Source: Stieleria tagensis
GTDB taxonomy: Bacteria; Planctomycetota; Planctomycetia; Pirellulales; Pirellulaceae
DNA length: 61,658 nucleotides
Direction of reading: 5' to 3'
Assembly (NCBI RefSeq): GCF_024129865.1
Contig: NZ_JAMYFE010000009.1
Coordinates: 1-61,658, forward strand
Shown here: positions 9,849 to 18,882 of the stretch, in pieces
Position numbering within the stretch: the first letter of the stretch is position 1
Layout of the letters: each line of letters begins with the position of its first letter
Position numbers and translations under genes: made by a program
The notes under the pieces: generated by a model
What the model was told of the DNA's origin: nothing
The model's input: only the letters and a program-made list of their open reading frames with translations
The model's database searches: none

Positions 9849-11369
9849 TTACTTCCCTTGCTGCGAAAGGGGAGTCTTTGTTGAACGATACCACTGGGGT
9901 GTACCGAACCAGTCGTGCATTTCTTTTTCGAACGGTGCCACGACTTCCCGGGGTTCTGGAAACACACCTTGGTCCTGCGTTTCGATCATCCAAACGGACA
10001 ACGCCGCGCGCATTCGGATCATCGCTGCTTGGTGTTCCGGATTCTCCGACTTCGCCAGATTGTTGATCTCATGCGGATCGCTTTCAGTATCAAACAGTTG
10101 CTCTTCCGGGACCGTCGGCGACATCAACGCGGCGGTTGGACCGGACAACTTGCCTTCCGCCATCAACTGACGCATCAGTGGCTTGATCGGAAAACACTTT
10201 TCCTTGTAACGATTCAGTGATGTGAAGTGCCGATCCGGGAAGTAGTTTCGCAGATAGTGATACTTCTTGCCACGAACGCTTCGAATCCGGTTGACTGTCT
10301 CGTCAATTCGGTCTCGCGCCGAAAACGCGTATTGCCGCTCCGGCCCAAGTTGATTGCCCAGGAAAATTCGTCCCTGCATCCCGAGTGGTCGATCGATTCC
10401 AGCGAACCCGAGAGTGGTGGGAGTGATGTCGATCAAACTGACCACCTGATCGCTGACGGAGCCGGCGGTGTAATTGGCCGGGGCGGGGAAGTTTTTTGGC
10501 CAATGAATGATCATCGGAACATGCAATCCCGTGTCATAGCACCAGTGAATGCCGCGTGGCTCAATTCGACCGTTGTCACCAAAAAACATGATGATGGTGT
10601 CATCCGCCAGACCTTCACTTTCCAATTGTGCCAGAACGCGGCCAATCGTCTTGTCCATCCCCGAAATCGAGTTCAGGTAGCGCGCCCATTCCTGTTTGAC
10701 CAATGGGTGATCGGGATAATAGGGCGGCGGGGAGACGTTGTCGGCTGTCGCGATCTGCTCATGTTTGTTTTCCCCTTTCCACTCCACACGGGGCTGCTGC
10801 CAGGTTTGCCGATCGTAGATGTCATACTCTGCTTCCAACGTATTGATTTGCGCAAAGAACGGCTGGTTGCCTTGCAGGTCCTCCCACTTGTTGGTGTCGT
10901 ATAACTTGCCTTCTTCCACGAAGTTCAAGTCTAGCTTTCCGGATCCGATCTGTTCTTGCCCCATCGTGGCGATGTTGCCGGTGAAATAGCCGACGTCTTT
11001 CAGACGATGAGTGATCGGTCGCACACCCTCGGGAAGCCGGTACCCATCGGTTCGATGCGAACGCATGTTATGTGTGTCAGTGGTTGTCTGATACATGCCG
11101 ACAAAGAACGCGCTACGACTGGGGGCACAGACCGGCGAGGTCGAAAAGACGTGGGTGTATCGCACGCCATTTGCCGCCAGCCCATCGAGCGCAGGCGTTT
11201 TGACGTTTTGTGCACCATAGCACCCCAAGTCGAGCTTTAAATTTTCACCGACGATCCATAGGATGTTCGGTTTCTTCTCACTCTCGGCCGGATTCGCGTA
11301 GCCAGCCGATGCGAGCAGCATGCCGCAGAAAATCAGCCAGGAGAGCGAGCGGAGATTTCGTTTCAACAT
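9849..11369 (-). CDS. Secreted sulfatase, formylglycine type
   Basis: The 506-aa product starts with a Sec signal peptide (LSWLIFCGMLLASAGYA, cleavage near residue 25), so it is exported. The type I sulfatase signature CAPSR at residues 81-85 supplies the Cys that is converted to formylglycine. A second conserved metal-site motif, FFGDNG, lies near residue 265. The N-terminal metal motif, commonly DD or ED after a hydrophobic strand, reads GENLKLDLGC here (residues 41-50), so Asn43 stands where Asp is normal. The fold otherwise looks complete and of usual length. Such enzymes remove sulfate from algal polysaccharides or other sulfate esters and are very numerous in marine planctomycetes. It is not evidently co-transcribed with the hypothetical gene upstream (76-base gap). 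Substrate cannot be told from sequence. Confidence 0.92.
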   Translation of the reverse strand: MLKRNLRSLSWLIFCGMLLASAGYANPAESEKKPNILWIVGENLKLDLGCYGAQNVKTPALDGLAANGVRYTHVFSTSPVCAPSRSAFFVGMYQTTTDTHNMRSHRTDGYRLPEGVRPITHRLKDVGYFTGNIATMGQEQIGSGKLDLNFVEEGKLYDTNKWEDLQGNQPFFAQINTLEAEYDIYDRQTWQQPRVEWKGENKHEQIATADNVSPPPYYPDHPLVKQEWARYLNSISGMDKTIGRVLAQLESEGLADDTIIMFFGDNGRIEPRGIHWCYDTGLHVPMIIHWPKNFPAPANYTAGSVSDQVVSLIDITPTTLGFAGIDRPLGMQGRIFLGNQLGPERQYAFSARDRIDETVNRIRSVRGKKYHYLRNYFPDRHFTSLNRYKEKCFPIKPLMRQLMAEGKLSGPTAALMSPTVPEEQLFDTESDPHEINNLAKSENPEHQAAMIRMRAALSVWMIETQDQGVFPEPREVVAPFEKEMHDWFGTPQWYRSTKTPLSQQGK

Positions 11370-11445
11370 GGTTTCTCTGGTAGATAAATGATTGCTATTC
11401 GAAGTCCACCTTCTCGCTGATTGACGCCTGAGTGGCTTGTCGGCG

Positions 11446-12330
11446 TCAGTCTGCGGCTCGTTTCAAGGCTGACAGATTGCTGCGTGATTGATTGCGATAG
11501 AAATAGGGTGCACGTATCAGCCCTGTCGGCGGGCGGTTGTCTGCGGGCACACGCCAAATTTCTTGCTGATGGTAGGACATCCAGATTTCGCGCGTCGTGA
11601 ACCGGCCGATCGAATAAGTCCACTGCAACTGGTCCTCGATTCGTCGGGCTTCGATCAATAACAGTGCCTCGGGGTCGGTTCCGGCGGATGAAACAAAGGC
11701 AAACAGTGCACTCTCGATCACGTCCCCGGTGTCGGTCGATTGACGTGCGATGGGCTGGGGAAGCAAGCGGAGTTGGTTCTCGACGTTCGAGTCGGTGACC
11801 TGCATGCCAAGCGAAAACGATCTCGCCAAACCGCGCATCTGAACCAAACGACGCGGCGCCGAGTTGGCCGGTGTGGGAGCGTCTTCGATGAGTTTGATCG
11901 GCGGGACATTGGTTGGAATTTGCCAAGTCTGTGAATCGCCCAACGCGACGTCATGGATGGGTTGATCGGCGAACGAATGGAACTCTTGGAAAAACTGAAT
12001 GTCGCCGGTTTCCTGCAACTGCGATCCCAGACAGCCGACCAGTTGAATACGGCCTTGGGCAGTGTAAACAAAGAGATCACCCGACCATCCACCGAGACTG
12101 TTCCAAGATAAAATCGGCTTCTCTTGGACACTGATTTTGGTATCGGAATCGGCGAGTAGGAATTCCAATTCAGCCGCGTGCCCCCGGTAGGCATCGCGTA
12201 GCAGTTGCATCCCCGGCGCACCGTCGGTTGCCGCGCGATCGCTCTGAGCGCAGAGTTGCGTGGGGAGTGAGAAGTGAATGCCGACGATGAGTGTCGAGCA
12301 GATTGCGAATGAGCGGGCAAAGCATTTCAT
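11446..12330 (-). CDS. Secreted hypothetical protein, 294 aa
   Basis: No family recognised. I place the start at the ATG that gives MKCFARSFAICSTLIVGIHF, a good Sec signal peptide ending near TQLCAQS (about residue 29); an upstream in-frame start would add 41 residues read through the palindromic repeat and looks spurious. The mature protein is a mixed alpha/beta sequence with motifs such as PILSWNSLGGWSGDLFVYT and, near the end, EIWMSYHQQEIWRVPADN, but no catalytic signature. It lies upstream of the sulfatase in the same direction with a 76-base gap, and may be co-transcribed with it. Function unknown. Confidence 0.78.
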   Translation of the reverse strand: MKCFARSFAICSTLIVGIHFSLPTQLCAQSDRAATDGAPGMQLLRDAYRGHAAELEFLLADSDTKISVQEKPILSWNSLGGWSGDLFVYTAQGRIQLVGCLGSQLQETGDIQFFQEFHSFADQPIHDVALGDSQTWQIPTNVPPIKLIEDAPTPANSAPRRLVQMRGLARSFSLGMQVTDSNVENQLRLLPQPIARQSTDTGDVIESALFAFVSSAGTDPEALLLIEARRIEDQLQWTYSIGRFTTREIWMSYHQQEIWRVPADNRPPTGLIRAPYFYRNQSRSNLSALKRAAD

Positions 12331-12394
12331 GGCACTGGCCGATGCGCGTTTGGAAGTTGCGTTGTTGCAAGCCTCGGAGGGCGATACACGAAGT

Positions 12395-12572
12395 GCCGGC
12401 GGCGTGAGTCGCCGGAAGGCGGGAGATTTTTTTCCCAGCCCAGAGGGCGGCACATGGTCTCACGCAGCGCTGCATCATTGTGTCGCCCGCTGGGCTATGG
12501 GGGACTCATTCCTTCTTGATCCGGCGACTTACGCCGCCGGCAGTCCTTGTGCCGCCCGCTGGGCTTTAGAAA
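12395..12572. repeat. Nested palindromic intergenic element
   Basis: Outer arms at 12395-12415 and 12521-12541 form a 21-base inverted repeat with one mismatch (core GGCGGCGTGAGTCGCC). Inside lies a second inverted repeat, AGCCCAGAGGGCGGCACA at 12437-12454 against TGTGTCGCCCGCTGGGCT at 12479-12496. A further direct copy of the right inner arm (GTGCCGCCCGCTGGGCTTTA) follows at about 12550-12569. The inner motif recurs in the array near 28.3 and 28.6 kb. The rest of the 12331-12695 gap shows nothing else I can interpret. Confidence 0.9.
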
Positions 12573-12695
12573 GCATAACTTCAAAACGCGTCAGCGAGGG
12601 ATCACTGCCAGCGGTTTCACTGGGGATCTCTAGGTCTCGCCGAATCGAATGCACTGTCAACGAAAACGAATTGGCGTTCGCAGCGGCCCGAGTCG

Positions 12696-13649
12696 CTATT
12701 CGGCCGCGTCGGGGTTTTCGATTGGTTCGACGTCGACGCTGACTTTCAGTGTGTTGGTGCCGCCGCCGAGCACGACGCCGCGCATTGGGCTGACGTCATT
12801 GTAGTCGCGGCCCACACAGACCGGGATGTGGTCCATCGCGACCAAGCAGGCGTTGGTCGGGTCCAGGCCCAGCCAACCTAATTCCACACCCGCGTACACG
12901 TCCAACCAGGCGTGAGACTCATCGGCGCCGATCAGACGTTCTTTGCCCGGCGGGGGGACGGTTCGCAAGTAGCCGCTGACGTAACGCGCCGCCAGCCCGA
13001 GTGATCGCAGGCAGGCGATTTGGACATGAGCAAAATCCTGGCACACGCCGGCGCGCAAGCGGAACGCTTCTTCGGTCGTTGTGTTGACGTTGGTCGCAGT
13101 GCTGTCGTACTTGAATTGCTGGTTGACCCGGCGGGTCAAATCCAATGCGGCTTCGACGATGGGGCGGCCCGGTGAGAACGACGGCAACGCGAAATCGGCA
13201 TACGCTTGGCTGGGTGTGATTCGCGGTGACAGAAAACGGTGTTCGGCGCAGCGCGGTGGTAACACGCTGGTGTCGTTGATCGCCAGCAGCGTCTCCCAGG
13301 GTGCCGACATGGTGTTTGCCGTGACCGTCGGCCGCAATACGCTGACGTGACTATCGGCCTCGACCGTCAGCGACTGATGGATCGCTTCGATGGAGAACGT
13401 CACCACACGATTGCCGTAGTAGTCAAAGTGTTCGTCTTTGCTGGTCGGTTCCGGCGTGATGGTCAATTCGGAACGCTGGCAGGCCACGTTGGCTGTGGAG
13501 ACCGGTTGCATGCGGACTTGGTTTTGGCACACCGCAACGTTGTTGCTGTACCGATACTCTGTCTTATGACGAATCCGATAATGCGTCACCGCGGCGGAGT
13601 CACCGTTGTTCGCAGCGCTGCCTGCTGTCGTGCCACCCGTACCGTTCAT
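12696..13649 (-). CDS. Transglutaminase-like protein (second locus)
   Basis: A 317-aa cytoplasmic protein with the N-terminal beta region typical of bacterial transglutaminase-like proteins (THYRIRHKTEYRYSNNVAV) followed by the papain-like core. The catalytic triad is readable: Cys203 in RAGVCQDFAHVQ, His246 in DESHAWLDVYAG and Asp263 in WLGLDPTNA. It lacks the DUF2126 extension of the paralogue at 5286-8603. Its ATG overlaps the stop of the upstream ATP-grasp/alpha-E gene (ATGA), so the two are translationally coupled. Proteins of this type are predicted proteases or amide-forming enzymes that act on the product of the ATP-grasp enzyme; the substrate is unknown. Confidence 0.93.
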   Translation of the reverse strand: MNGTGGTTAGSAANNGDSAAVTHYRIRHKTEYRYSNNVAVCQNQVRMQPVSTANVACQRSELTITPEPTSKDEHFDYYGNRVVTFSIEAIHQSLTVEADSHVSVLRPTVTANTMSAPWETLLAINDTSVLPPRCAEHRFLSPRITPSQAYADFALPSFSPGRPIVEAALDLTRRVNQQFKYDSTATNVNTTTEEAFRLRAGVCQDFAHVQIACLRSLGLAARYVSGYLRTVPPPGKERLIGADESHAWLDVYAGVELGWLGLDPTNACLVAMDHIPVCVGRDYNDVSPMRGVVLGGGTNTLKVSVDVEPIENPDAAE

Positions 13650-16201
13650 CGTCCCGTGCCCGTTAGCAACTGTTTGGATTCGGTATGGATCAAGTACCGC
13701 GCATTGATGGCTTCACCGAGCACCGGTAGGTCGTCGGCAAGTTTCGTGAGCAGGGTCTTGAGAGTTTCCAACGTGCCATCGGCACTGGTCTCACTCAATT
13801 TCATTGGATCAGCAGTGGTGATCCGATACTGCAGGTCCAGCACGATTCGCTGGATCGCGTCCAACCCCACAGGGCCTTCCACCGATGGCAGCTTGTCCAT
13901 CAACGCGGCGACTCGATCAAGTTGGAACCGCAGCGAACGAGGGTTGGTTTCATCGGTGACAATCAAATCGATCACCGGCGCCAGTCGCACCAGATTCATG
14001 TATCGCGAGCGATAGGTCATCCGGCTATCGGTTGTTTCCAGCACCGCATCGCAGATGGATTTTCCCTCGTCGGTCGGGGGACAGAGCATCGTGATCAACA
14101 ACTCGCAGGTGTGTTCGGCGCGTTCGAGCCGTCGTCCGAGTTCCAGGAATTGCCAGGCATGGGTGCGGACGAAGCTTTCGCTGGTCACACCGGCCAGCGC
14201 CAGTAAATCCACGATCAGAATGCCGACCCGTTCGATGGCTTCACCGATTCCGATTTCCGATTGACCGGAGCGTGTGGTGGACGTCACTGGACGCGTCAGT
14301 TCGCGTGAGGCGCGCTGCAGGATGCGGAAGGCGTCGACGGACAATCGGTCGCGGACGGCGGTGGCGTTGTGCATCACCGATTCCATCGTGCGGATCAAGC
14401 CGCGCGGCTGATCCGGGTCCATCACCGATGCCGGTAGCGTCTGTTCGACATGCGGCAGGTTGACGACAAATGAGTCGACGGCGAATCCCGGTTCGATTTG
14501 GCCCATCGATGCCAGCGTGTAGACCAGTCGTCGCACTTCGACCAGTGAATCCCATTTTTCTTCGCCCGCGATCCTGGCCAGCGTGGTTCGCAATACCCGC
14601 GCAATCGCCTCGCCGCGTTCGGCGTAGCGCCCCAGCCAATACAGATGCTCGGCGACACGACTGGGCAGTTCATCACCGCCGCGGCGCAGCCGGATCACGG
14701 TGGTTGAATCCGGAAGCAGGCTCGTGGATTGATCGACCGGCGACTCGCTGGTGACCCAACAATCTTGTGTCATCTGGCCACAGACCGGTGAACGCGACAA
14801 TTCCAGTTCGTCGTTGCCCACTCGAGCCAACGCGCCGGGCATCACGTGAACGGCATCCGGGGTTAACAATTGGAACGTCCGCAATGCCGCCTTTTGCGAT
14901 TTGACTTGTCCATCGATCCAGACCGGGGTTTGGCTGAATCGAAGCTGTTCCTGAGCGATGAACTTTTCCGGGTGCGCGGTCAGTCGTTGCACAAACGATT
15001 CGCGATCGGCCGCGGACAATTGCGATACCATCACCGGGGCTTCGCTGGTCACCGCCATCGCGCCGCGAAAGATCAACTGATCCAGGTGATCCATCACATA
15101 GCTGCGGTGCCGGGGATCACCACACCAATAGGTCTTGGCCGATGCCAATTGCAACGGGCCGCCAAAGAAGAATTGCTGGGCCGCATCCAGGTATGGCAAC
15201 AAGCCGGGTGTTTCGACCAATCCACTGCCGATGGTGTTGACGACCGCGACGCTGCGTCGGCGAATGCAGCGCAGCAGTCCGGTCACGCCTTCCTGCGATC
15301 GGGAGTCCAGTTCTAGCGGGTCACAGTTGCGATCAGAGATGTGTCGCCACAGCACTTGGATCGGTTGCAATCCACCCAGCGTTTTCAAATTCAATCCGCC
15401 GCCGCGAACCGCCAGGTCACTGCCTTGAACCAGCGTGATTCCCAGATAGCGTGCCAGGTAGGTGTCTTCGAATTCGCGGTAGCTGCCGCTAGGCGGTGTC
15501 AGCAGCGCGACGCGTGGATTTTCACGATGGCTGGGGGCCAGTGATTGCAGGTGTTCTTGCAGCGATTCGAAAAACGAAGCCAGTCGCAACGTGTTGCTGC
15601 TGCGGATCAAACTGGGCATCGCGCGACTGGTCACGACGCGGTTTTCCAGCAAGTAACCCAGCCCACTGGGGGCGCGCGTTCGGTCGCCTGTGACGCGCCA
15701 TTGACCGTCGGAGGCTCGCACCACATCGGCGGCAGTGATGTGCAGTTTCTGTTGCGATTTTTCCAAGCCGTGGTAGGCGCGATAGAAGTACGGGTTGGTC
15801 CACAGCAACTCACCCGGCACCACGCCTTCGCGGATCAACCGCTGAGGACCCAGCAGGTCCGCCAGCACCTCGGCCAACAACAGGGTTCGCTCGGTCAACC
15901 CGTCGTGCAACGTTTGCCATTCACTCGATCCGATCACAAACGGGATCGCCGACAATTTCCAGGGTCGATCCGGTGCCCCGACTTTTTCATCGGCGTGAAA
16001 CGTGACTCCGTTTTCGCGGATGAATTGTTCGATCGAATCGGATCGTTGCCGCATCACATCGACGCCCAACGATTCAATCTGGTCGGTCAACGACGACCAA
16101 TGGGGGCGCACGCAACCATCGGCCGATCGCCGTTCATGGAAATCCAGCGGATCGAGTCTGTCGTCGTTAAACACCGAACTGGTTTGGAGCGTCGTGTTCA
16201 A
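13646..16201 (-). CDS. ATP-grasp / alpha-E fusion protein
   Basis: The 851-aa product joins the two proteins that are separate at 2748-5289. Residues about 60-490 are the circularly permuted ATP-grasp region (RAPSGLGYLLENRVVTSR; ALLTPPSGSYREFEDTYLAR; VLWRHISDRNCDPLELDSRS), and residues about 510-851 the alpha-E domain, opening with PSRVAEHLYWLGRYAERGEA. The fusion orders the domains as the operon orders its genes. The predicted start is TTG; no strong ribosome-binding site is visible and a GTG nine codons later is an alternative. The transglutaminase gene downstream overlaps by four bases. Predicted role: ATP-dependent ligase with its helical partner, substrate unknown. It is divergent enough from the 2748 protein to be an old paralogue or a separate acquisition. 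Confidence 0.92.
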   Translation of the reverse strand: MNTTLQTSSVFNDDRLDPLDFHERRSADGCVRPHWSSLTDQIESLGVDVMRQRSDSIEQFIRENGVTFHADEKVGAPDRPWKLSAIPFVIGSSEWQTLHDGLTERTLLLAEVLADLLGPQRLIREGVVPGELLWTNPYFYRAYHGLEKSQQKLHITAADVVRASDGQWRVTGDRTRAPSGLGYLLENRVVTSRAMPSLIRSSNTLRLASFFESLQEHLQSLAPSHRENPRVALLTPPSGSYREFEDTYLARYLGITLVQGSDLAVRGGGLNLKTLGGLQPIQVLWRHISDRNCDPLELDSRSQEGVTGLLRCIRRRSVAVVNTIGSGLVETPGLLPYLDAAQQFFFGGPLQLASAKTYWCGDPRHRSYVMDHLDQLIFRGAMAVTSEAPVMVSQLSAADRESFVQRLTAHPEKFIAQEQLRFSQTPVWIDGQVKSQKAALRTFQLLTPDAVHVMPGALARVGNDELELSRSPVCGQMTQDCWVTSESPVDQSTSLLPDSTTVIRLRRGGDELPSRVAEHLYWLGRYAERGEAIARVLRTTLARIAGEEKWDSLVEVRRLVYTLASMGQIEPGFAVDSFVVNLPHVEQTLPASVMDPDQPRGLIRTMESVMHNATAVRDRLSVDAFRILQRASRELTRPVTSTTRSGQSEIGIGEAIERVGILIVDLLALAGVTSESFVRTHAWQFLELGRRLERAEHTCELLITMLCPPTDEGKSICDAVLETTDSRMTYRSRYMNLVRLAPVIDLIVTDETNPRSLRFQLDRVAALMDKLPSVEGPVGLDAIQRIVLDLQYRITTADPMKLSETSADGTLETLKTLLTKLADDLPVLGEAINARYLIHTESKQLLTGTGR

Positions 16202-16329
16202 TCGTTGAATCTGTCTTGCTTGCTAACGAAAAGGAAACTTGTTATCGGTTCGCATGATAGCCGGCCAATAGCCGTAGCATAGGATCGGCTCAGATCGATG
16301 GTAGTCTGTCGGGAATGAACCGATTGGGA

Positions 16330-16676
16330 TGCCCCCCGTAGCTGGGCCCGCCAGGGTTCAGTCGGTCTGAACCCTGGCGGGATCAGCTACGGGGGGAGAC
16401 GGGGTCTGAACCCTGGCGGGATCAGCTACGGGGGGAGACGGGGTCTGAACCCTGGCGGGATCAGCTACGGGGAGAGACGGGGGTCTGAACCCTGGCGGGA
16501 TCAGCTACGGGGGGAGACGGTGGTCTGAACCCTGGCGGGATCAGCTACGGGGAGAGACGGGGTCTGAACCCTGGCGGGATCAGCTACGGGGGGAGACGGG
16601 GGTCTGAACCCTGGCGGGATCAGCTACGGGCGGAGACGGGGGTCTGAACCCTGGCGGGATCAGCTACGGGGGGAGT
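16330..16676 (+). repeat. Eight-copy 39-bp tandem array of a palindrome arm
   Basis: One inverted arm (CCCCCCGTAGCTGGGCCCGC followed by CAGGGTTCAG, 16332-16361) is followed by eight direct copies of TCTGAACCCTGGCGGGATCA plus GCTACGG, starting near 16366, 16405, 16444, 16483, 16523, 16563, 16602 and 16642. Units are 38-40 bases and are joined by a short GGGGGAGACGG linker. The first inverted arm and first direct copy make one complete hairpin with a short loop; the other seven copies repeat only the right arm. The core is the same as in the 8.6-9.8 kb array. The remaining 16202-16329 stretch upstream of the fusion gene should carry its promoter, but I see no clear hexamers. Confidence 0.95.
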
Positions 16677-16701
16677 GCGGCTGGTTCGTGTTGCGAGGAT
16701 T

Positions 16702-17580
16702 TTAAAGGCGTGCAACGGACACGATTCGTTTGTGCCCGGCCAGGTCTTTGATAAACCGCAGCTCGCCGAGTTCATCGAATTCACCCACCAGTTCCGCCAC
16801 TGCGTCGGCGATCATCGGACTGAGTTCGATGATCAACCGCCCGCCGGGATTCAATCGGGAACAGGATTCGGCCAGTAAACGCTGGATGATTTCAGTGCCT
16901 TTGGGGCCCGAAACCAGCGCTGATTTGGGTTCGTGTTGGCGAACGGTTGGTTCCAGTTCGGCAAACTCGCTTTCGCTGACGTAAGGCGGATTGCTGCAGA
17001 TGATGTCAAACGTTTCTTGGGGATCCAGTGACGCCATCAAGTCACCGTGCAAGAACCGAATGCGATCGGCGACCGAGTGTGTTTCGGCATTCCATTGCGC
17101 GATCTCTAGCGCCGGTTGGCTGATGTCGATGGCGGTGATTTCGGCGGCCGGTTGATGGACGGCAAAGGAGATCGCAATCGCGCCGGTTCCGGTGCCGACG
17201 TCGACCATTCGCAGCGGGTGGTCCAGATCGGTCATTGCTTTGGCGCAGTCGAGCGCTTCGATCACCAGGTGTTCGGTTTCTGGACGTGGGATCAAGGTGT
17301 GTTCGTTGACACGAAACCGCAGCGAATAGAATTCTTTAAAGCCGACCAGTTGGGCCACCGGCGTGCCCTCGCCGCGGCGCCGCACCAGTTCGCGAAAGGC
17401 CGCGCGCTGTTCTTCGCTGGGTTCCTGCTCGAACGCGGTGTACAGTTCGATCCGACTACAGGAGCGCGCGTGGGCGAGCAACACTTCGGCATCCAGTCGC
17501 GCCGAGTCGCTCCCGCGTTTCTGAAAGAACTCCGTGGTCCATTGCAGCAGGCGCAAGATGGTCCATTGATCGTCGGACAT
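16702..17580 (-). CDS. prmC: Peptide chain release factor N5-glutamine methyltransferase
   Basis: PrmC (HemK) uses S-adenosylmethionine to methylate the glutamine of the GGQ motif of release factors. The 292-aa length is normal. The N-terminal helical domain is followed by the Rossmann methyltransferase core with the SAM loop MVDVGTGTGAIAISFA and the catalytic NPPY at about residues 197-200 (SNPPYVSESEF). I start at the ATG at 17580; a TTG codon lies immediately before it. It sits 44 bases downstream of prfA, its substrate gene, on the same strand, which is the classic arrangement and strongly supports the assignment. Confidence 0.97.
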   Translation of the reverse strand: MSDDQWTILRLLQWTTEFFQKRGSDSARLDAEVLLAHARSCSRIELYTAFEQEPSEEQRAAFRELVRRRGEGTPVAQLVGFKEFYSLRFRVNEHTLIPRPETEHLVIEALDCAKAMTDLDHPLRMVDVGTGTGAIAISFAVHQPAAEITAIDISQPALEIAQWNAETHSVADRIRFLHGDLMASLDPQETFDIICSNPPYVSESEFAELEPTVRQHEPKSALVSGPKGTEIIQRLLAESCSRLNPGGRLIIELSPMIADAVAELVGEFDELGELRFIKDLAGHKRIVSVARL

Positions 17581-17624
17581 CAAACATTGGGTGGTGTGAG
17601 AGGGGGCGGAAAGTCAGCCATTGA

Positions 17625-18704
17625 TCAGTCGATCATGTCGCCGCGCAGTTGGTCGCGGTCATATTCGATCAGGGCTTCGGTGACCGGTAGGACATCACCG
17701 GCCAGGATTTGATCCAGTTTGTAGAGCGTCAAATTGATGCGGTGGTCGGTCAGTCGGTTCTGCGGGTAGTTGTAGGTGCGAATGCGTTGGCTGCGGTCGC
17801 CGGATCCGATCAGGCCTTTGCGTTGTTCGGCCTGTTTGGCGGCTTCCTCTTCACGTTTCTTTTCATAGATCCGAGCCTTCAGCACCCGCAGTGCTTTGGC
17901 CAAATTCTTGTGCTGGCTCTTTTCGTCTTGGCACTGCACGACGATTCCAGTTTCGTGGTGGGTCAACCGGATCGCCGACTCGGTCTTGTTAACGTGCTGG
18001 CCGCCTGGCCCGGAGGCACCAAATTTGTCGACGCGATAATCGTCAGCCTTCAGATCGATTTCCAAGTCTTCTGGTTCCGGCATCACCGCGACGGTGGCGG
18101 CACTGGTGTGCACTCGGCCTTGGGTTTCCGTTTCGGGGACCCGCTGGACGCGGTGGCCGCCGGATTCATAGGCCAGATCGCGGAACACGTTCTCGCCTTC
18201 CATGGTCAGCAGGATTTCTTTGAACCCGCCCATATCCGAGACGCTGCTGTCCATGATCTCGATCTTCCACGATTTGATTTCCGCGTAGCGTCGATACATC
18301 TCGAACAGATCGCGGGCAAACAGCGCGGCCTCCTCGCCGCCGGTTCCGGCGCGAATTTCGACGATACAACGTGTGCGATGACTGTCTTCGCCGCCGACGG
18401 TCATCGACAGCAGATCTTCCCAGATCACTTCGCGCTGCTTACGCAGATCGGCCATTTCGGCTTCGGCCATCTCCTTTTCCTCATGGTCCTCGGCTTCGGC
18501 CGCCATCGTCTTGCAACCGACGATCTCCTTGGACAGTCGTTTGAACTCACGATATTTTCCGGCCAATCGGGCCAGCCCGCCGTGTTCACGTGCCGTGGCG
18601 CTCATCCGTGCTCCGTCACCCACTACTTCGGGGTCGGACATGTCACGTTCGAGTTGTTCGAACCGGTTGAGTTTTTCTTCCAGCAGGTCGCGGATGCTGC
18701 TCAT
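17625..18704 (-). CDS. prfA: Peptide chain release factor 1
   Basis: RF1 recognises UAA and UAG stop codons and triggers peptide release on the ribosome. The 359-aa product is full length. The GGQ motif lies at residues 234-236 in [19 protein letters not shown], and the recognition loop has the RF1-type PxT motif as PET in [17 protein letters not shown]. The N-terminal helical domain ([17 protein letters not shown]) is present, and the protein lacks the SPF tripeptide of RF2. The operon with prmC is standard. An intrinsic terminator at 18747-18787 separates it from rpmE upstream, so it needs its own promoter in the short gap; none is obvious. Confidence 0.98.
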   Translation of the reverse strand: MSSIRDLLEEKLNRFEQLERDMSDPEVVGDGARMSATAREHGGLARLAGKYREFKRLSKEIVGCKTMAAEAEDHEEKEMAEAEMADLRKQREVIWEDLLSMTVGGEDSHRTRCIVEIRAGTGGEEAALFARDLFEMYRRYAEIKSWKIEIMDSSVSDMGGFKEILLTMEGENVFRDLAYESGGHRVQRVPETETQGRVHTSAATVAVMPEPEDLEIDLKADDYRVDKFGASGPGGQHVNKTESAIRLTHHETGIVVQCQDEKSQHKNLAKALRVLKARIYEKKREEEAAKQAEQRKGLIGSGDRSQRIRTYNYPQNRLTDHRINLTLYKLDQILAGDVLPVTEALIEYDRDQLRGDMID

Positions 18705-18746
18705 GGCTGACAGGGAGGCTTAAAAAGAGGGTGAGTCAGGGACAAG

Positions 18747-18787
18747 AAAAAACCGCATGGTCCGGCAGAAGGGCTCGGACCATGCGG
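18747..18787 (-). terminator. Intrinsic terminator of rpmE
   Basis: Read on the minus strand, a perfect 12-bp stem (CCGCATGGTCCG / CGGACCATGCGG) with an 11-base loop is followed directly by six T residues. It lies about 95 bases beyond the rpmE stop codon and before the prfA start. This is the cleanest rho-independent terminator in the window. Confidence 0.93.
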
Positions 18788-18882
18788 CAGTGCGTAGCCT
18801 GTCGTCGATTCTCTGCGTGACTGCCAAGCGGCCGATGCCGGCCAAGCGGTGTGCGAGAGATCGATCGGCAAAGATCGAATCG

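Noticed and set aside
16330-16676. CRISPR array
   Set aside because: The repeats are separated by only 10-13 bases of nearly identical linker, with no unique spacers and no cas genes.
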